DNA from: Thermophilibacter mediterraneus
GTDB lineage: Bacteria; Actinomycetota; Coriobacteriia; Coriobacteriales; Atopobiaceae
DNA length: 64,000 nucleotides
Direction of reading: 5' to 3'
Assembly (NCBI RefSeq): GCF_900119385.1
Contig: NZ_FPKO01000007.1
Coordinates: 186,001-250,000, forward strand
Within the stretch, counting starts at the first letter, position 1; the number at the start of each line of letters is the position of its first letter. Made by a program: the position numbers and the translations under genes. The notes beneath the pieces are model-generated. The model had not been told where the DNA came from. It searched no databases and saw only the letters and a program-made list of their open reading frames with translations. This document shows positions 54,501 through 62,817 of the stretch, piece by piece.

Positions 54501-56977
54501 TATCACCTTGGGGAAGGGTGCGTGCTCAAGACTCCGCGTCCGCGAGCACGCAGCTCTCCGCCAGCGTATCACCTTGGGGAAGGGTGCGTGCTCAAGACTC
54601 AAGGAGCTGTTGCGTGAATACTTTGATGAGCGTATCACCTTGGGGAAGGGTGCGTGCTCAAGACGATGGTGTTCCAGTTCTCCCTAGTCCACATAGCGTA
54701 TCACCTTGGGGAAGGGTGCGTGCTCAAGACTTGTCGTGGACGGTGAGCACGCCGTCGGCGAGCGTATCACCTTGGGGAAGGGTGCGTGCTCAAGACTGAG
54801 AAGGCCGTCCGGCTCGCGCTCCTCCAAGCGTATCACCTTGGGGAAGGGTGCGTGCTCAAGACTTTGAGCGCCGTTGTTTTTGGCATGGTGTCAGCGTATC
54901 ACCTTGGGGAAGGGTGCGTGCTCAAGACTCGGCTACAGAGCTGGATGGCGTTGGTGCCAGCGTATCACCTTGGGGAAGGGTGCGTGCTCAAGACTCACTC
55001 GGCGAGGACAACGCCATGTCGATGAGCGTATCACCTTGGGGAAGGGTGCGTGCTCAAGACTCATTCCGCACAACGGAGACGGCCCCACGAAGCGTATCAC
55101 CTTGGGGAAGGGTGCGTGCTCAAGACGAATGGCGAGTCTATCAGCCCGGAGCGGAAAGCGTATCACCTTGGGGAAGGGTGCGTGCTCAAGACCTCAAGCC
55201 ATATGCCGTAGTCGACGCCGTGAGCGTATCACCTTGGGGAAGGGTGCGTGCTCAAGACAACGGGCGATTGGTATACATAGACGAACCCAGCGTATCACCT
55301 TGGGGAAGGGTGCGTGCTCAAGACTGACCTGTCGATGACCCTGTCGCCGTACTCAGCGTATCACCTTGGGGAAGGGTGCGTGCTCAAGACGCACGAGCGC
55401 GAGACAGTCAGGGCCGTCCTAGCGTATCACCTTGGGGAAGGGTGCGTGCTCAAGACCATCCGACGAGCTAGGGCGCCACACCCGGGAGCGTATCACCTTG
55501 GGGAAGGGTGCGTGCTCAAGACGAAACCAAGGGCGGGGGCAACCCCGCCCGAAGCGTATCACCTTGGGGAGGGGTGCGTGCTCAAGACAGTAAGCTCGTC
55601 CGGTCCGTCGACCGCGTGAGCGTATCACCTTGGGGAAGGGTGCGTGCTCAAGACCAGTCCCCGATCTCGCTCACGTTCGACATTTAGCGTATCACCTTGG
55701 GGAAGGGTGCGTGCTCAAGACACTATGGCAACGGTGATGCAAGGCGCAGCGAGCGTATCACCTTGGGGAAGGGTGCGTGCTCAAGACCTCCGAGTGCGGG
55801 GCCGAGTTCGACGAGAGAGCGTATCACCTTGGGGAAGGGTGCGTGCTCAAGACTATCAGGACTGGCAGGAGCATCAGGACAATAGCGTATCACCTTGGGG
55901 AAGGGTGCGTGCTCAAGACATAGAGCTTGTGGATATGGACGGCAGCAAGAGCGTATCACCTTGGGGAAGGGTGCGTGCTCAAGACATAGAGCTTGTGGAT
56001 ATGGACGGCAGCAAGAGCGTATCACCTTGGGGAAGGGTGCGTGCTCAAGACAGGTAGACCTGCACCGAGTCGGACAGCGGGAGCGTATCACCTTGGGGAA
56101 GGGTGCGTGCTCAAGACGACCGTGACGAAGCTGCCGCTCATGGTGATAGCGTATCACCTTGGGGAAGGGTGCGTGCTCAAGACTCCGAGAACAAGGTGCT
56201 CCGTGCCTGCGAGAGCGTATCACCTTGGGGAAGGGTGCGTGCTCAAGACAACGTCTTCCAGTACGGCGGGAGCACCGCCAGCGTATCACCTTGGGGAAGG
56301 GTGCGTGCTCAAGACACATTTCGCCATGTCGGTACCCCGTTCATTTAGCGTATCACCTTGGGGAAGGGTGCGTGCTCAAGACACGTGCTTGATCTCCTGC
56401 GTCTCCGACTCCAGCGTATCACCTTGGGGAAGGGTGCGTGCTCAAGACTCCGGCTCGGCAGACGCTGCCATGAGCGCCAGCGTATCACCTTGGGGAAGGG
56501 TGCGTGCTCAAGACTAGGGGTGCTTGCACCCCTATCCTTGCCCAAGCGTATCACCTTGGGGAAGGGTGCGTGCTCAAGACTGCCGGGTGTGCCACAAGTG
56601 CGGCGCCATCAGCGTATCACCTTGGGGAAGGGTGCGTGCTCAAGACCGATAGCTTGACGCATGCCCACGAGCGTAGAAGCGTATCACCTTGGGGAAGGGT
56701 GCGTGCTCAAGACGACCCGCGCACGGGCAAGTACAAGACCCGTAGCGTATCACCTTGGGGAAGGGTGCGTGCTCAAGACTACACAATGGAGGGCATGGCC
56801 GAGGGCATCAGCGTATCACCTTGGGGAAGGGTGCGTGCTCAAGACAGGTACTCGGTCATCTCGACGGCGCGGCGCAGCGTATCACCTTGGGGAAGGGTGC
56901 GTGCTCAAGACACGTCCTCGGCGGTGAAGCCGTAGGCGAGGAGCGTATCACCTTGGGGAAGGGTGCGTGGCAATGAC
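51525..56977 (-). CRISPR. Type II-C CRISPR array, about 83 repeats
   Basis: 36-nt repeats with 30-nt spacers (66-bp period). In crRNA sense (minus strand) the repeat begins GTCTTGAGCACGC and ends AAGGTGATACGCT. Length predicts 83 repeats and 82 spacers. The orientation follows from the tracrRNA, whose anti-repeat is on the plus strand. Nearly all repeats are identical. One base differs near 55570, and the right terminal repeat (56942-56977) has a scrambled end (GTGCGTG-GCAATGAC on the plus strand). TGATACGCT at the repeat end resembles the extended -10 box carried by Neisseria II-C repeats. Two spacers are present in adjacent duplicate. Confidence 0.98.
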
Positions 56978-56986
56978 TGATGAAAT

Positions 56987-57018
56987 GTGACCGTCTCTCG
57001 CAAGAGAGAGACGGTCAC
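56987..57018 (-). terminator. Stem-loop between cas9 and the array
   Basis: Stem GTGACCGTCTCTC/GAGAGACGGTCAC (56987-56999 and 57006-57018), 10 bp after the cas9 stop on the minus strand, followed by ATTTCATC. It probably ends the cas1-cas2-cas9 transcript before the array. Confidence 0.7.
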
Positions 57019-57027
57019 AAAGTATGC

Positions 57028-60000
57028 CTACAAATTTCCCCAACATCTACCAAGGATATCCTCTGTGATTTTAATTGGAAAAGTTATATTATCAATCTTT
57101 CCAATAGAAGGAAAACAAATCTTCTCCCCAGAGTAAATACTCTTTAGTGACCAATTGGCTGCATCGATGTCAAAGCCAGAAAATCTGCCGATCTCATGGT
57201 CAACCCGCACCGCATCTCCGAGATAGAGACAAATCGGTTTGCCGGAAAGGACCCGCTCAGGAATGGGCTTCCAAGTCTTTCTCCCCTTATGCGCTTGGGC
57301 AATCCGCGGCACATACGTCCCGTTTCGCAGAGCCGGTAGGTCGGCATAGTAGATCGGGTCGGCGTACCACTGGCCACGCCCCTTTCTGGCATCGACATCG
57401 TGCCAGAGGCGCAGGCAGATCATTCCTCCGACCTTGATGGCGGACTTCTCGTCATCGGAGACAACTGCGTTGCCAGCGGGCTTCGGCTTGCCGCCCTTTG
57501 CCGAGAGAAGGTCCTTGCCCTTGTCGTCGGTTCCGACATAGGAGTAGATCGTCTGCTCAAAGAGCTCGCCCGACCCGACGCGGGGGACAAACCTGGTCGG
57601 GATGACCTTCTCGCGCATCTGTCGGACGTCATCGGCAAAGGATGGCCAGGGCATAGACCCAAGAAGCGCCTCGTCGCGACCCTGCTCGTTGAGCGTGTAG
57701 TGGTGCTCGGAGAGCTTTGCCGTCTGAATGACGAGCGAGCGAGAGCACGCGGCAATCACGCACGCATCCGTTGCGTGGTGACGGTCGTCCGAGCGGTCCT
57801 TCTCCCCCGCCATGCCGAAGTTGAGCCCCCAGGACCTTCTGAGCCACGCCGAGGCGGTGCCCTTGGTCGGCACGACGTGAACCTTCCTGCCGTCGTTCGG
57901 GAAGGCGAGGCAGTCCGAGAGATAGGCGCAGACCTCGCGGGCCATGTAGGCCGTGTCCGTCAGGTTCCTGCTTTGGAAGTCGCCCTCCTTAGACATGAGG
58001 TCGCGCTCGAGGAGGAAGCCACGCTTCCGCGGGCTGATCCTGCGGTTCTCTTGGACGGATGCGACAAAGGAGTTCCAGTCGGGCGCGCCCGCCTCCTCGG
58101 AGGTCATCCACTCGAAGGGAGACCGCTCGCGCTTGAGCTGGTTGCTGTGGGCAAGGACGAGCACCTTGTTGTGGCGCGAGTTGTCTCCCGTGCGAGAGAA
58201 GGGGAGGATATGGTCGACCTGGGTGTACGTGTCGTCATTGACGAGCCGCAGGGCGTCGATTCTCTCGCCCGTGTAGATGTCGCAGTTCCCCTGCTCCTCC
58301 CAGAGGCGCCACTTTGCCACAAGTGAGTTCTTGATCCGGTCGTGGTCTCGCCCCGTGAGTTCGGAGATCTGCTTCCTGATGCGCTCGTTATCCTTCTCGT
58401 TCTGACGGTTGGCACGGGCGATGGAGTCCTTGGCCTTCTTGGGTAGCGCGAGCTCGCGGGCGAGCTCGACGTGAATCTCGTTGGGGACGCCCCATTCACC
58501 ACAGACGGCGTTGACGACCTTGCGCATCTGAGCCATCGCCCTGAGGACGACGGGGTTGTTGTTGGTGCGGCCGGTGAGGGCGATCCATGCGGCGTACGGC
58601 ATCAGCTTTGTCGACCGCTCGATGCCGGCTGAGCCGTGCTTGCGAAGCTCATCAAGGCCAGTGGCCGTCTCGGCGTCCGTGAGAGTGAGTACCTCGGGTT
58701 CCTCGAAGGCGCCCAGCAGCAGGTCAAGCGCCTTCTTGGAGCGGGACCCGTATCCGTTGAGGGCACGGCTCGAGTAGGGGAGGCGCTCGACGAGGGCGAC
58801 CTCGTCATCGGTGAGCTCAAGCTCCTCGAGACGCGAGCTCAAGACGGGGAGGGACGAGGAGTACGCGACGGCCTCCATCGTCGCGTCCGCGAGGTCGCGG
58901 TCGGCGAGAAACCTCGTGAGCAGGGCCGTCCCCTCGGAGCCGAGCGTCTTTCGCAGCGTTCTCCAGCCTTGCGGCCGGTATACCTCGCGGTTCTTCTCGT
59001 CATCAGACGAGATGCCCTTGAACGAGGTCCGGGCGTCGAGGTCGAGGCGCCTTCTGATGTCGGAGAACTTGACCTTGCACTCCTTGTTGCCCTTGAGCGC
59101 GGAGGGGGAGAAGAGCGTGTCGATGAAGGTGTCGCGCTCCTTTGCGGTGAGCGGGCGCGTCGTGCCGTCGGGGAACTGAATTGTGACGTTGCCGAGGGCG
59201 CCGTATGCGGAGACGAGCTCGCTCGTGAGCGTGCAGCGCGCCGCGCGCTTCTCGCCGGGGAAGTACACGCAGTTGCCGACGAGCTCGTAGCTTCGCCTGT
59301 CGAACGCGTCGCGGGGCTTCTCCCAGTCGAAGACCTCAAGATAGGCGTCCTCGAGATCCTCCGTGGCAGACGTGCTTCCGAAGGACCTCTGCGCGCTGAA
59401 CAGCGCGCGCACCTCATCGGTGAGCTGTGCGTGGGTGACGCACTTGTCGTACTCCCCGGAGCGGTTCCTGCTGCGCGGCTGCGTAGCAAGCCACTCACCG
59501 ACGGTTCTGGCACCGCTCTCCGCGAGAAGCTTCTTGTTCTGGCTTATGGCCTTGAGGACCTTTCCGTCCTCGCTTGCGCTGTCGACGTCACCCTCCCCGC
59601 CCTCACCGTGGGGTATGTAGCCGCGGCGCTTGCAGAGCGAGTACAGGACGATCGCCCACTCGCGGTCGGTGAGAAGCCGGTCGAGTCCGGCGACCCTCAG
59701 CCTGATGGGCGGTTGGTCGCCTTTTGCGGTGTGGAAGAACTCGGGGGTGGCGCCGGCGGGGACGAGGCCCTGCTCCTTGAGGAGGCGAAGGCAGTGCTTC
59801 AGACGATTCTGCGTCCTGTCGAGGTTGCGACGGGTTGAGCGGAAGCCCCGTCGCACCGCCGCCTTGCTCTGCTGCGTCTTGGGGACGACGGGCGAGTCGA
59901 AGAGACGGGACCCCATCTCGAGAATCTCGTGGTTGTGGAGGTCGATGAGAGAAAAGCCGCAGCTGGCGACCCCGGGATCGAGTCCAAGGACGAGGTAGCG

Positions 60001-60099
60001 GCGAACCCCAAGCTTTCCAAAGAGGCGAACGGACTCAGGCTGCATGGCAATCCAATCTGAAAGAGTGCTGACTCGAGCTACGGTACCACCATAGGACAT
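57028..60099 (-). CDS. cas9: CRISPR-associated endonuclease Cas9 (type II-C)
   Basis: A compact Cas9 of about 1,005-1,023 residues that cuts DNA guided by crRNA and tracrRNA. RuvC-I reads YLVLGLDPGVASCGFSLID (catalytic Asp 41 in the long form). An Arg-rich bridge helix follows (RRGFRSTRRNLDRTQNRLK). RuvC-II is EIHVELARELALP, the HNH site is QVDHILPFSRTGDNSRHNKV, very like Neisseria Cas9, and RuvC-III is DRHHATDACVIAACS. Size and motifs fit subtype II-C. No csn2 or cas4 is present. No ribosome binding site is obvious at either 60099 or the internal ATG at 60045. The latter puts RuvC-I at the usual distance. It is last in a cas1-cas2-cas9 order. Confidence 0.96.
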   Translation of the reverse strand: MSYGGTVARVSTLSDWIAMQPESVRLFGKLGVRRYLVLGLDPGVASCGFSLIDLHNHEILEMGSRLFDSPVVPKTQQSKAAVRRGFRSTRRNLDRTQNRLKHCLRLLKEQGLVPAGATPEFFHTAKGDQPPIRLRVAGLDRLLTDREWAIVLYSLCKRRGYIPHGEGGEGDVDSASEDGKVLKAISQNKKLLAESGARTVGEWLATQPRSRNRSGEYDKCVTHAQLTDEVRALFSAQRSFGSTSATEDLEDAYLEVFDWEKPRDAFDRRSYELVGNCVYFPGEKRAARCTLTSELVSAYGALGNVTIQFPDGTTRPLTAKERDTFIDTLFSPSALKGNKECKVKFSDIRRRLDLDARTSFKGISSDDEKNREVYRPQGWRTLRKTLGSEGTALLTRFLADRDLADATMEAVAYSSSLPVLSSRLEELELTDDEVALVERLPYSSRALNGYGSRSKKALDLLLGAFEEPEVLTLTDAETATGLDELRKHGSAGIERSTKLMPYAAWIALTGRTNNNPVVLRAMAQMRKVVNAVCGEWGVPNEIHVELARELALPKKAKDSIARANRQNEKDNERIRKQISELTGRDHDRIKNSLVAKWRLWEEQGNCDIYTGERIDALRLVNDDTYTQVDHILPFSRTGDNSRHNKVLVLAHSNQLKRERSPFEWMTSEEAGAPDWNSFVASVQENRRISPRKRGFLLERDLMSKEGDFQSRNLTDTAYMAREVCAYLSDCLAFPNDGRKVHVVPTKGTASAWLRRSWGLNFGMAGEKDRSDDRHHATDACVIAACSRSLVIQTAKLSEHHYTLNEQGRDEALLGSMPWPSFADDVRQMREKVIPTRFVPRVGSGELFEQTIYSYVGTDDKGKDLLSAKGGKPKPAGNAVVSDDEKSAIKVGGMICLRLWHDVDARKGRGQWYADPIYYADLPALRNGTYVPRIAQAHKGRKTWKPIPERVLSGKPICLYLGDAVRVDHEIGRFSGFDIDAANWSLKSIYSGEKICFPSIGKIDNITFPIKITEDILGRCWGNL

Positions 60100-60166
60100 G
60101 GACCGGACACAAGAGACCCCTCAGTGGCGAGCTGGAAAGGGTCGCCGTGCCATTTGGGTCCCCCGC

Positions 60167-60490
60167 TTAGAGGACCAGGGTGAGCTGGGCTCCTTGCTCG
60201 TCGTGGGACGAGGTCGGGGGATTGGTGTTGAGAAGCCTGAGCCTGCTTGAGTACTGCTTCTCGGTGAGTTCGAGAACGGTCACGACGCCGGCGGGGGGCA
60301 GGTTGCATCTCAGCCGCTCGACATGGGCCGCCGACGACTCGCGCGTCAGGAGGAGGCGAGAGTAGATGGAGAATTGCTCCATGTGGTAGCCGTCCTTCAC
60401 GAGGAACTTTCGGAACTCCGCGTAGGAGCGCCTCTCCGCCTTGCTCCCCGTGGGGAGGTCAAACATCACGAGCAGCCTCATGACCCTCAT
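60167..60490 (-). CDS. cas2: Cas2 (type II)
   Basis: A 107-residue Cas2 starting MRVMRLLVMFDLPTGSKAERRSYAEFRKFL, the type II pattern with the Asp of the ferredoxin-like fold. GYHMEQFSIYSRLL and VVTVLELTEKQY follow. The ATG at 60490 has AGGAGCGGAG upstream and lies 8 bp after the cas1 stop. It works with Cas1 in spacer integration at the II-C array. About 70 bp separate it from cas9. Confidence 0.95.
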   Translation of the reverse strand: MRVMRLLVMFDLPTGSKAERRSYAEFRKFLVKDGYHMEQFSIYSRLLLTRESSAAHVERLRCNLPPAGVVTVLELTEKQYSSRLRLLNTNPPTSSHDEQGAQLTLVL

Positions 60491-60498
60491 CTCCGCTC

Positions 60499-61389
60499 CT
60501 ATTCGATCGGCACGGTCTCGAGCCCGTCGAGCCTGGGGAGCAGGAGCCTCCCGGCGTTCCTTTCCAGGACGGCGGACCGCAGTGACGAGAACATGACCTC
60601 GATGCACTGCACGCAGCTGCACCGCTTGCCATCCATGACCATGACGTGCTCAAACACGCGCGCGAGGAGCGCCTTGCTCTGCGGAGTCAGGGGATCGGTG
60701 ACGTGATACGTCATGACGAGGAGGTCGACGAGCGGCCTGAAGGGCTCGATGAGGTCGTCGACGAGATTGAAGGCGTTGTAGACGCTATGGTGATGGATAC
60801 CCCGAGAGACGAGCCAGCCTCCTCCGACCGCCGCGCGTCCGATTCCCGCCCTGAGCACGCCGTAGCCGTAGTCAAGCGCGGAGCTGTACGCGCTGCTCCG
60901 TCGCGTTCCGTGCTCGATGAGGACTTGGAAGTATGCCGAGGCGGCGGCTCCCTCGCGATTGCTCGTGTCGCCAGAGAGGACGTCGCTCGCAAACGCACGG
61001 ACCGTGCCGGAGGGGAGGCCGAGCTCATCGAGAACGGCTGCCTGGTTGAGGATCTTTGCCCGCACGACCCGTTTCCAGAGCTGCTTGGTAAGCGGCTTTG
61101 TCATGGTCAGCTGGTCCTCGACGATTGCCGCGTGTCGAGAGTGGGCGCCGATGGGGAGCAGCAGCCCATTGGGCATGTGGTCGTCCCCGCAGATCATCAC
61201 GCCTATGCCGGCGTCGTTGAGCTTTGACAGGCAGGCGGTGGTGAGCGTGGTTTGATGGGACTCAACGATGACGACCCAGATTTCCTCAAGGGGAAGCGTC
61301 GTCGCTCCCCTGTCGGTCCTCACGCTGAGCATGCCGTCTTGGATGCTGAGGTGCGCCTTGCTCTGAATGAGAACGGTTCTGCCGGCCAT
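60499..61389 (-). CDS. cas1: Cas1 (type II)
   Basis: A 296-residue integrase beginning MAGRTVLIQSKAHLSIQDGMLSVR, as usual for type II Cas1. The catalytic region has AASAYFQVLIEHG (Glu site altered in wording but in place), YGYGVLRAGIGRAAV, GGWLVSRGIHHHSVYNAFNLVDDLIEPFRP with the metal His and acidic residues. I prefer the ATG at 61389, with GAGG upstream, to one at 61404. It is divergent from the tracrRNA, with only about 45 bp between the starts. Confidence 0.95.
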   Translation of the reverse strand: MAGRTVLIQSKAHLSIQDGMLSVRTDRGATTLPLEEIWVVIVESHQTTLTTACLSKLNDAGIGVMICGDDHMPNGLLLPIGAHSRHAAIVEDQLTMTKPLTKQLWKRVVRAKILNQAAVLDELGLPSGTVRAFASDVLSGDTSNREGAAASAYFQVLIEHGTRRSSAYSSALDYGYGVLRAGIGRAAVGGGWLVSRGIHHHSVYNAFNLVDDLIEPFRPLVDLLVMTYHVTDPLTPQSKALLARVFEHVMVMDGKRCSCVQCIEVMFSSLRSAVLERNAGRLLLPRLDGLETVPIE

Positions 61390-61395
61390 AGAATG

Positions 61396-61427
61396 TTGCC
61401 TCATTAGGGGAGAAGAGGTGCTAGACT
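61396..61427 (+). promoter_or_regulatory. Probable tracrRNA promoter
   Basis: TAGACT at 61422-61427 lies about 9 bp before the anti-repeat. TTGCCT at 61396-61401 could be the -35 element, with a rather long 20-bp spacer. The region overlaps the cas1 start on the other strand. Confidence 0.45.
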
Positions 61428-61433
61428 ATCCCT

Positions 61434-61545
61434 AGAGCGGCTCACCTTGGGGAAGGGTGCGGCTCCAGACAAGGGAAGTCAGCTATCTGACTTACCCGTA
61501 AAGTTACCCCCGCACCGTCCTCGGACGATGCGGGGCGAACTTTTT
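61434..61545 (+). ncRNA. tracrRNA of the type II-C system
   Basis: The anti-repeat at 61436-61470 (AGCGGCTCACCTTGGGGAAG onward, ending GGCTCCAGAC) matches the plus-strand repeat with a few changes, so it pairs with the minus-strand crRNA. A stem AAGTCAG/CTGACTT (61476-61482 and 61487-61493, loop CTAT) follows. The 3' end is a 13-bp terminator hairpin, CCCCGCACCGTCC/GGACGATGCGGGG with one mismatch (61508-61520, 61523-61535), then CGAAC and five T residues. Predicted length is about 112 nt. The anti-repeat lacks the TGATACGCT -10-like box seen in array repeats. Confidence 0.9.
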
Positions 61546-61628
61546 ATCTGGCCGCTTTTCTACGGACGGTCGGAATGCGTCAGCGAAAGGGGCTGCGCGC
61601 CCCGCTCTCGACCCTCGCTCGCGCTCCG

Positions 61629-61961
61629 TCAGGTGTCGCGGGCATCAGTGAGGTAGAGGCCGACCATGACCTGCTTCCAGGGGCTTTCCGAAGGGTCGAC
61701 CTTGAGCACGCGACACTCGAGCACCCCGGCGTGACCATAGTGGAGGAGCAGCGACGGGAGGTGGTTCTCGCCCGAGGGGACGTAGCCGAGCTTTGTCCCC
61801 TGCCAGCGAATCGCGACGGCCTCCGAGTCGTGGGGGTTGTCCGGCTCCGTGACGAGCTGGAGCGGGGACCCCACCTTGAGCTGATCGATGACCGTGGCGC
61901 CGTCCCAGTGCTGGAAGCCGGCGATGTTGAACGTGGCGATGTGACGTGACGGCTCGTACAT
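61629..61961 (-). CDS. HIRAN-domain protein
   Basis: A 110-residue protein consisting of one HIRAN domain: IATFNIAGFQHWDGATVIDQL, GSPLQLVTEPDNPHDSEAVAIRW, then TKLGYVPSGENHLPSLLL. HIRAN domains bind 3' DNA ends in SWI/SNF-type helicases such as HLTF. Stand-alone bacterial versions are of unknown function. The ATG at 61961 has GGAAGGAGGAG upstream. It lies 83 bp from the tracrRNA terminator and is convergent with it. Chance neighbourhood or a DNA-end role in CRISPR adaptation are both possible. Confidence 0.85.
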   Translation of the reverse strand: MYEPSRHIATFNIAGFQHWDGATVIDQLKVGSPLQLVTEPDNPHDSEAVAIRWQGTKLGYVPSGENHLPSLLLHYGHAGVLECRVLKVDPSESPWKQVMVGLYLTDARDT

Positions 61962-62154
61962 GAGCTCCTCCTTCCCTGGCGTCCCTGCGGACATGGTAGG
62001 TGCCGCTCCGGACATAAGTGTCTCCGGTCATGAGAAAAGACACGTACACATGTTCTAGTATTGTGATATTATGATGCCAATGGTAGGGCGGGCGAGCGGG
62101 ATTGCCGTCGCGCGCCCGCACCCAAAAGCCGATGCCCTTGGATAGGAGGACGTC

Positions 62155-62505
62155 ATGCCCGTCGTTCACACCCACTGCTCCGAGCCCATCCCCGTCGAGG
62201 CCCGCGAGGTCCTCAAGGCCGCGTACGGCAAGGCCATCGAGGCCGTTCCGGGCAAGTCGGAGGCGTGGCTCATGTGCGTCTTCGACGAGTCGGCCCCCAT
62301 GTACTTTGGAGGGGACGACTCCAGGCCCTCCGCCCTCGTCGAGGTGAGCGTCTTTGCGCGCTCCGAGGTCCCGGCGGCCGCGTGGGAGCGCTTCACGGAG
62401 GAGGTCACCCCCGTGGTGTCCCGCGCGCTCGGGGTCGACCCGGAGCGCATCTACCTCAGCTACGGCTCCACGCCCAACTTTGGGTGGAACGGGGCGAACT
62501 TCTGA
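62155..62505 (+). CDS. MIF-like phenylpyruvate tautomerase family protein
   Basis: A 116-residue member of the tautomerase/MIF superfamily. The catalytic Pro follows the start Met (MPVVHTHCSEPI). MYFGGDDSRPSALVEVSVF near residue 49 and the C-terminal PNFGWNGANF match MIF proteins, which trimerise and tautomerise phenylpyruvate or dopachrome-like compounds. The ATG follows GGATAGGAGG. The stop overlaps the next gene (TGATG). Confidence 0.9.
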   Translation: MPVVHTHCSEPIPVEAREVLKAAYGKAIEAVPGKSEAWLMCVFDESAPMYFGGDDSRPSALVEVSVFARSEVPAAAWERFTEEVTPVVSRALGVDPERIYLSYGSTPNFGWNGANF

Positions 62506-62717
62506 TGGGGGAGGGTCTGGGCGCGGAGGACGTCGAGCGCCTGGCGGCCTACGAGTCCTTTGCCCGCGACGTGCGTGCCGAGCTGGCGAGCACCAGGGAG
62601 AAGATGTCCGAGCTCGCCGCCGCGGGCAAGGTGAAGACGGCAACGTACCGTCAGCTCTTCGCGGCTCGCGTCACGCTCAGGGAGATAGACTCGCGCCTCT
62701 CCGCCCACGGGCTGTAG
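62505..62717 (+). CDS. Small hypothetical protein, 70 aa, coupled to the MIF-like gene
   Basis: The ATG overlaps the stop of the tautomerase gene by one base. The protein is predicted to be helical (EDVERLAAYESFARDVRAEL, then KMSELAAAGKVKTATYRQLF). It has no recognised domain. The coupled start and codon use support it as real. Confidence 0.65.
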   Translation: MGEGLGAEDVERLAAYESFARDVRAELASTREKMSELAAAGKVKTATYRQLFAARVTLREIDSRLSAHGL

Positions 62718-62721
62718 GGTT

Positions 62722-62781
62722 GTGTCGAGCCACGCCACCGGGCAGGCCATCTACATCGACGGAGGCTGGACCTGCGTGTAG
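62722..62781 (+). pseudogene. C-terminal relic of a short-chain dehydrogenase/reductase gene
   Basis: Twenty codons read VSSHATGQAIYIDGGWTCV and a stop. This is the universal C-terminal signature of SDR enzymes (TGQ-x-I-x-VDGG). No SDR frame precedes it, so only the last part of a deleted gene remains. Confidence 0.7.
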
Positions 62782-62817
62782 TCGGCGCGGCTTCGTCGCG
62801 TGCGGGCGCCGCCCCGC

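Noticed and set aside
51382-56976. Open frames with ITLGKGACSR, AYHLGEGCVLKT or SLEHAPFPKVIR repeats
   Set aside because: They are read-through of the II-C repeats in different frames.
37535-56977. Self-targeting spacers
   Set aside because: I looked by eye for spacer matches to genes in this window and found none beyond the partial mini-CRISPR match. A proper alignment search was not possible.
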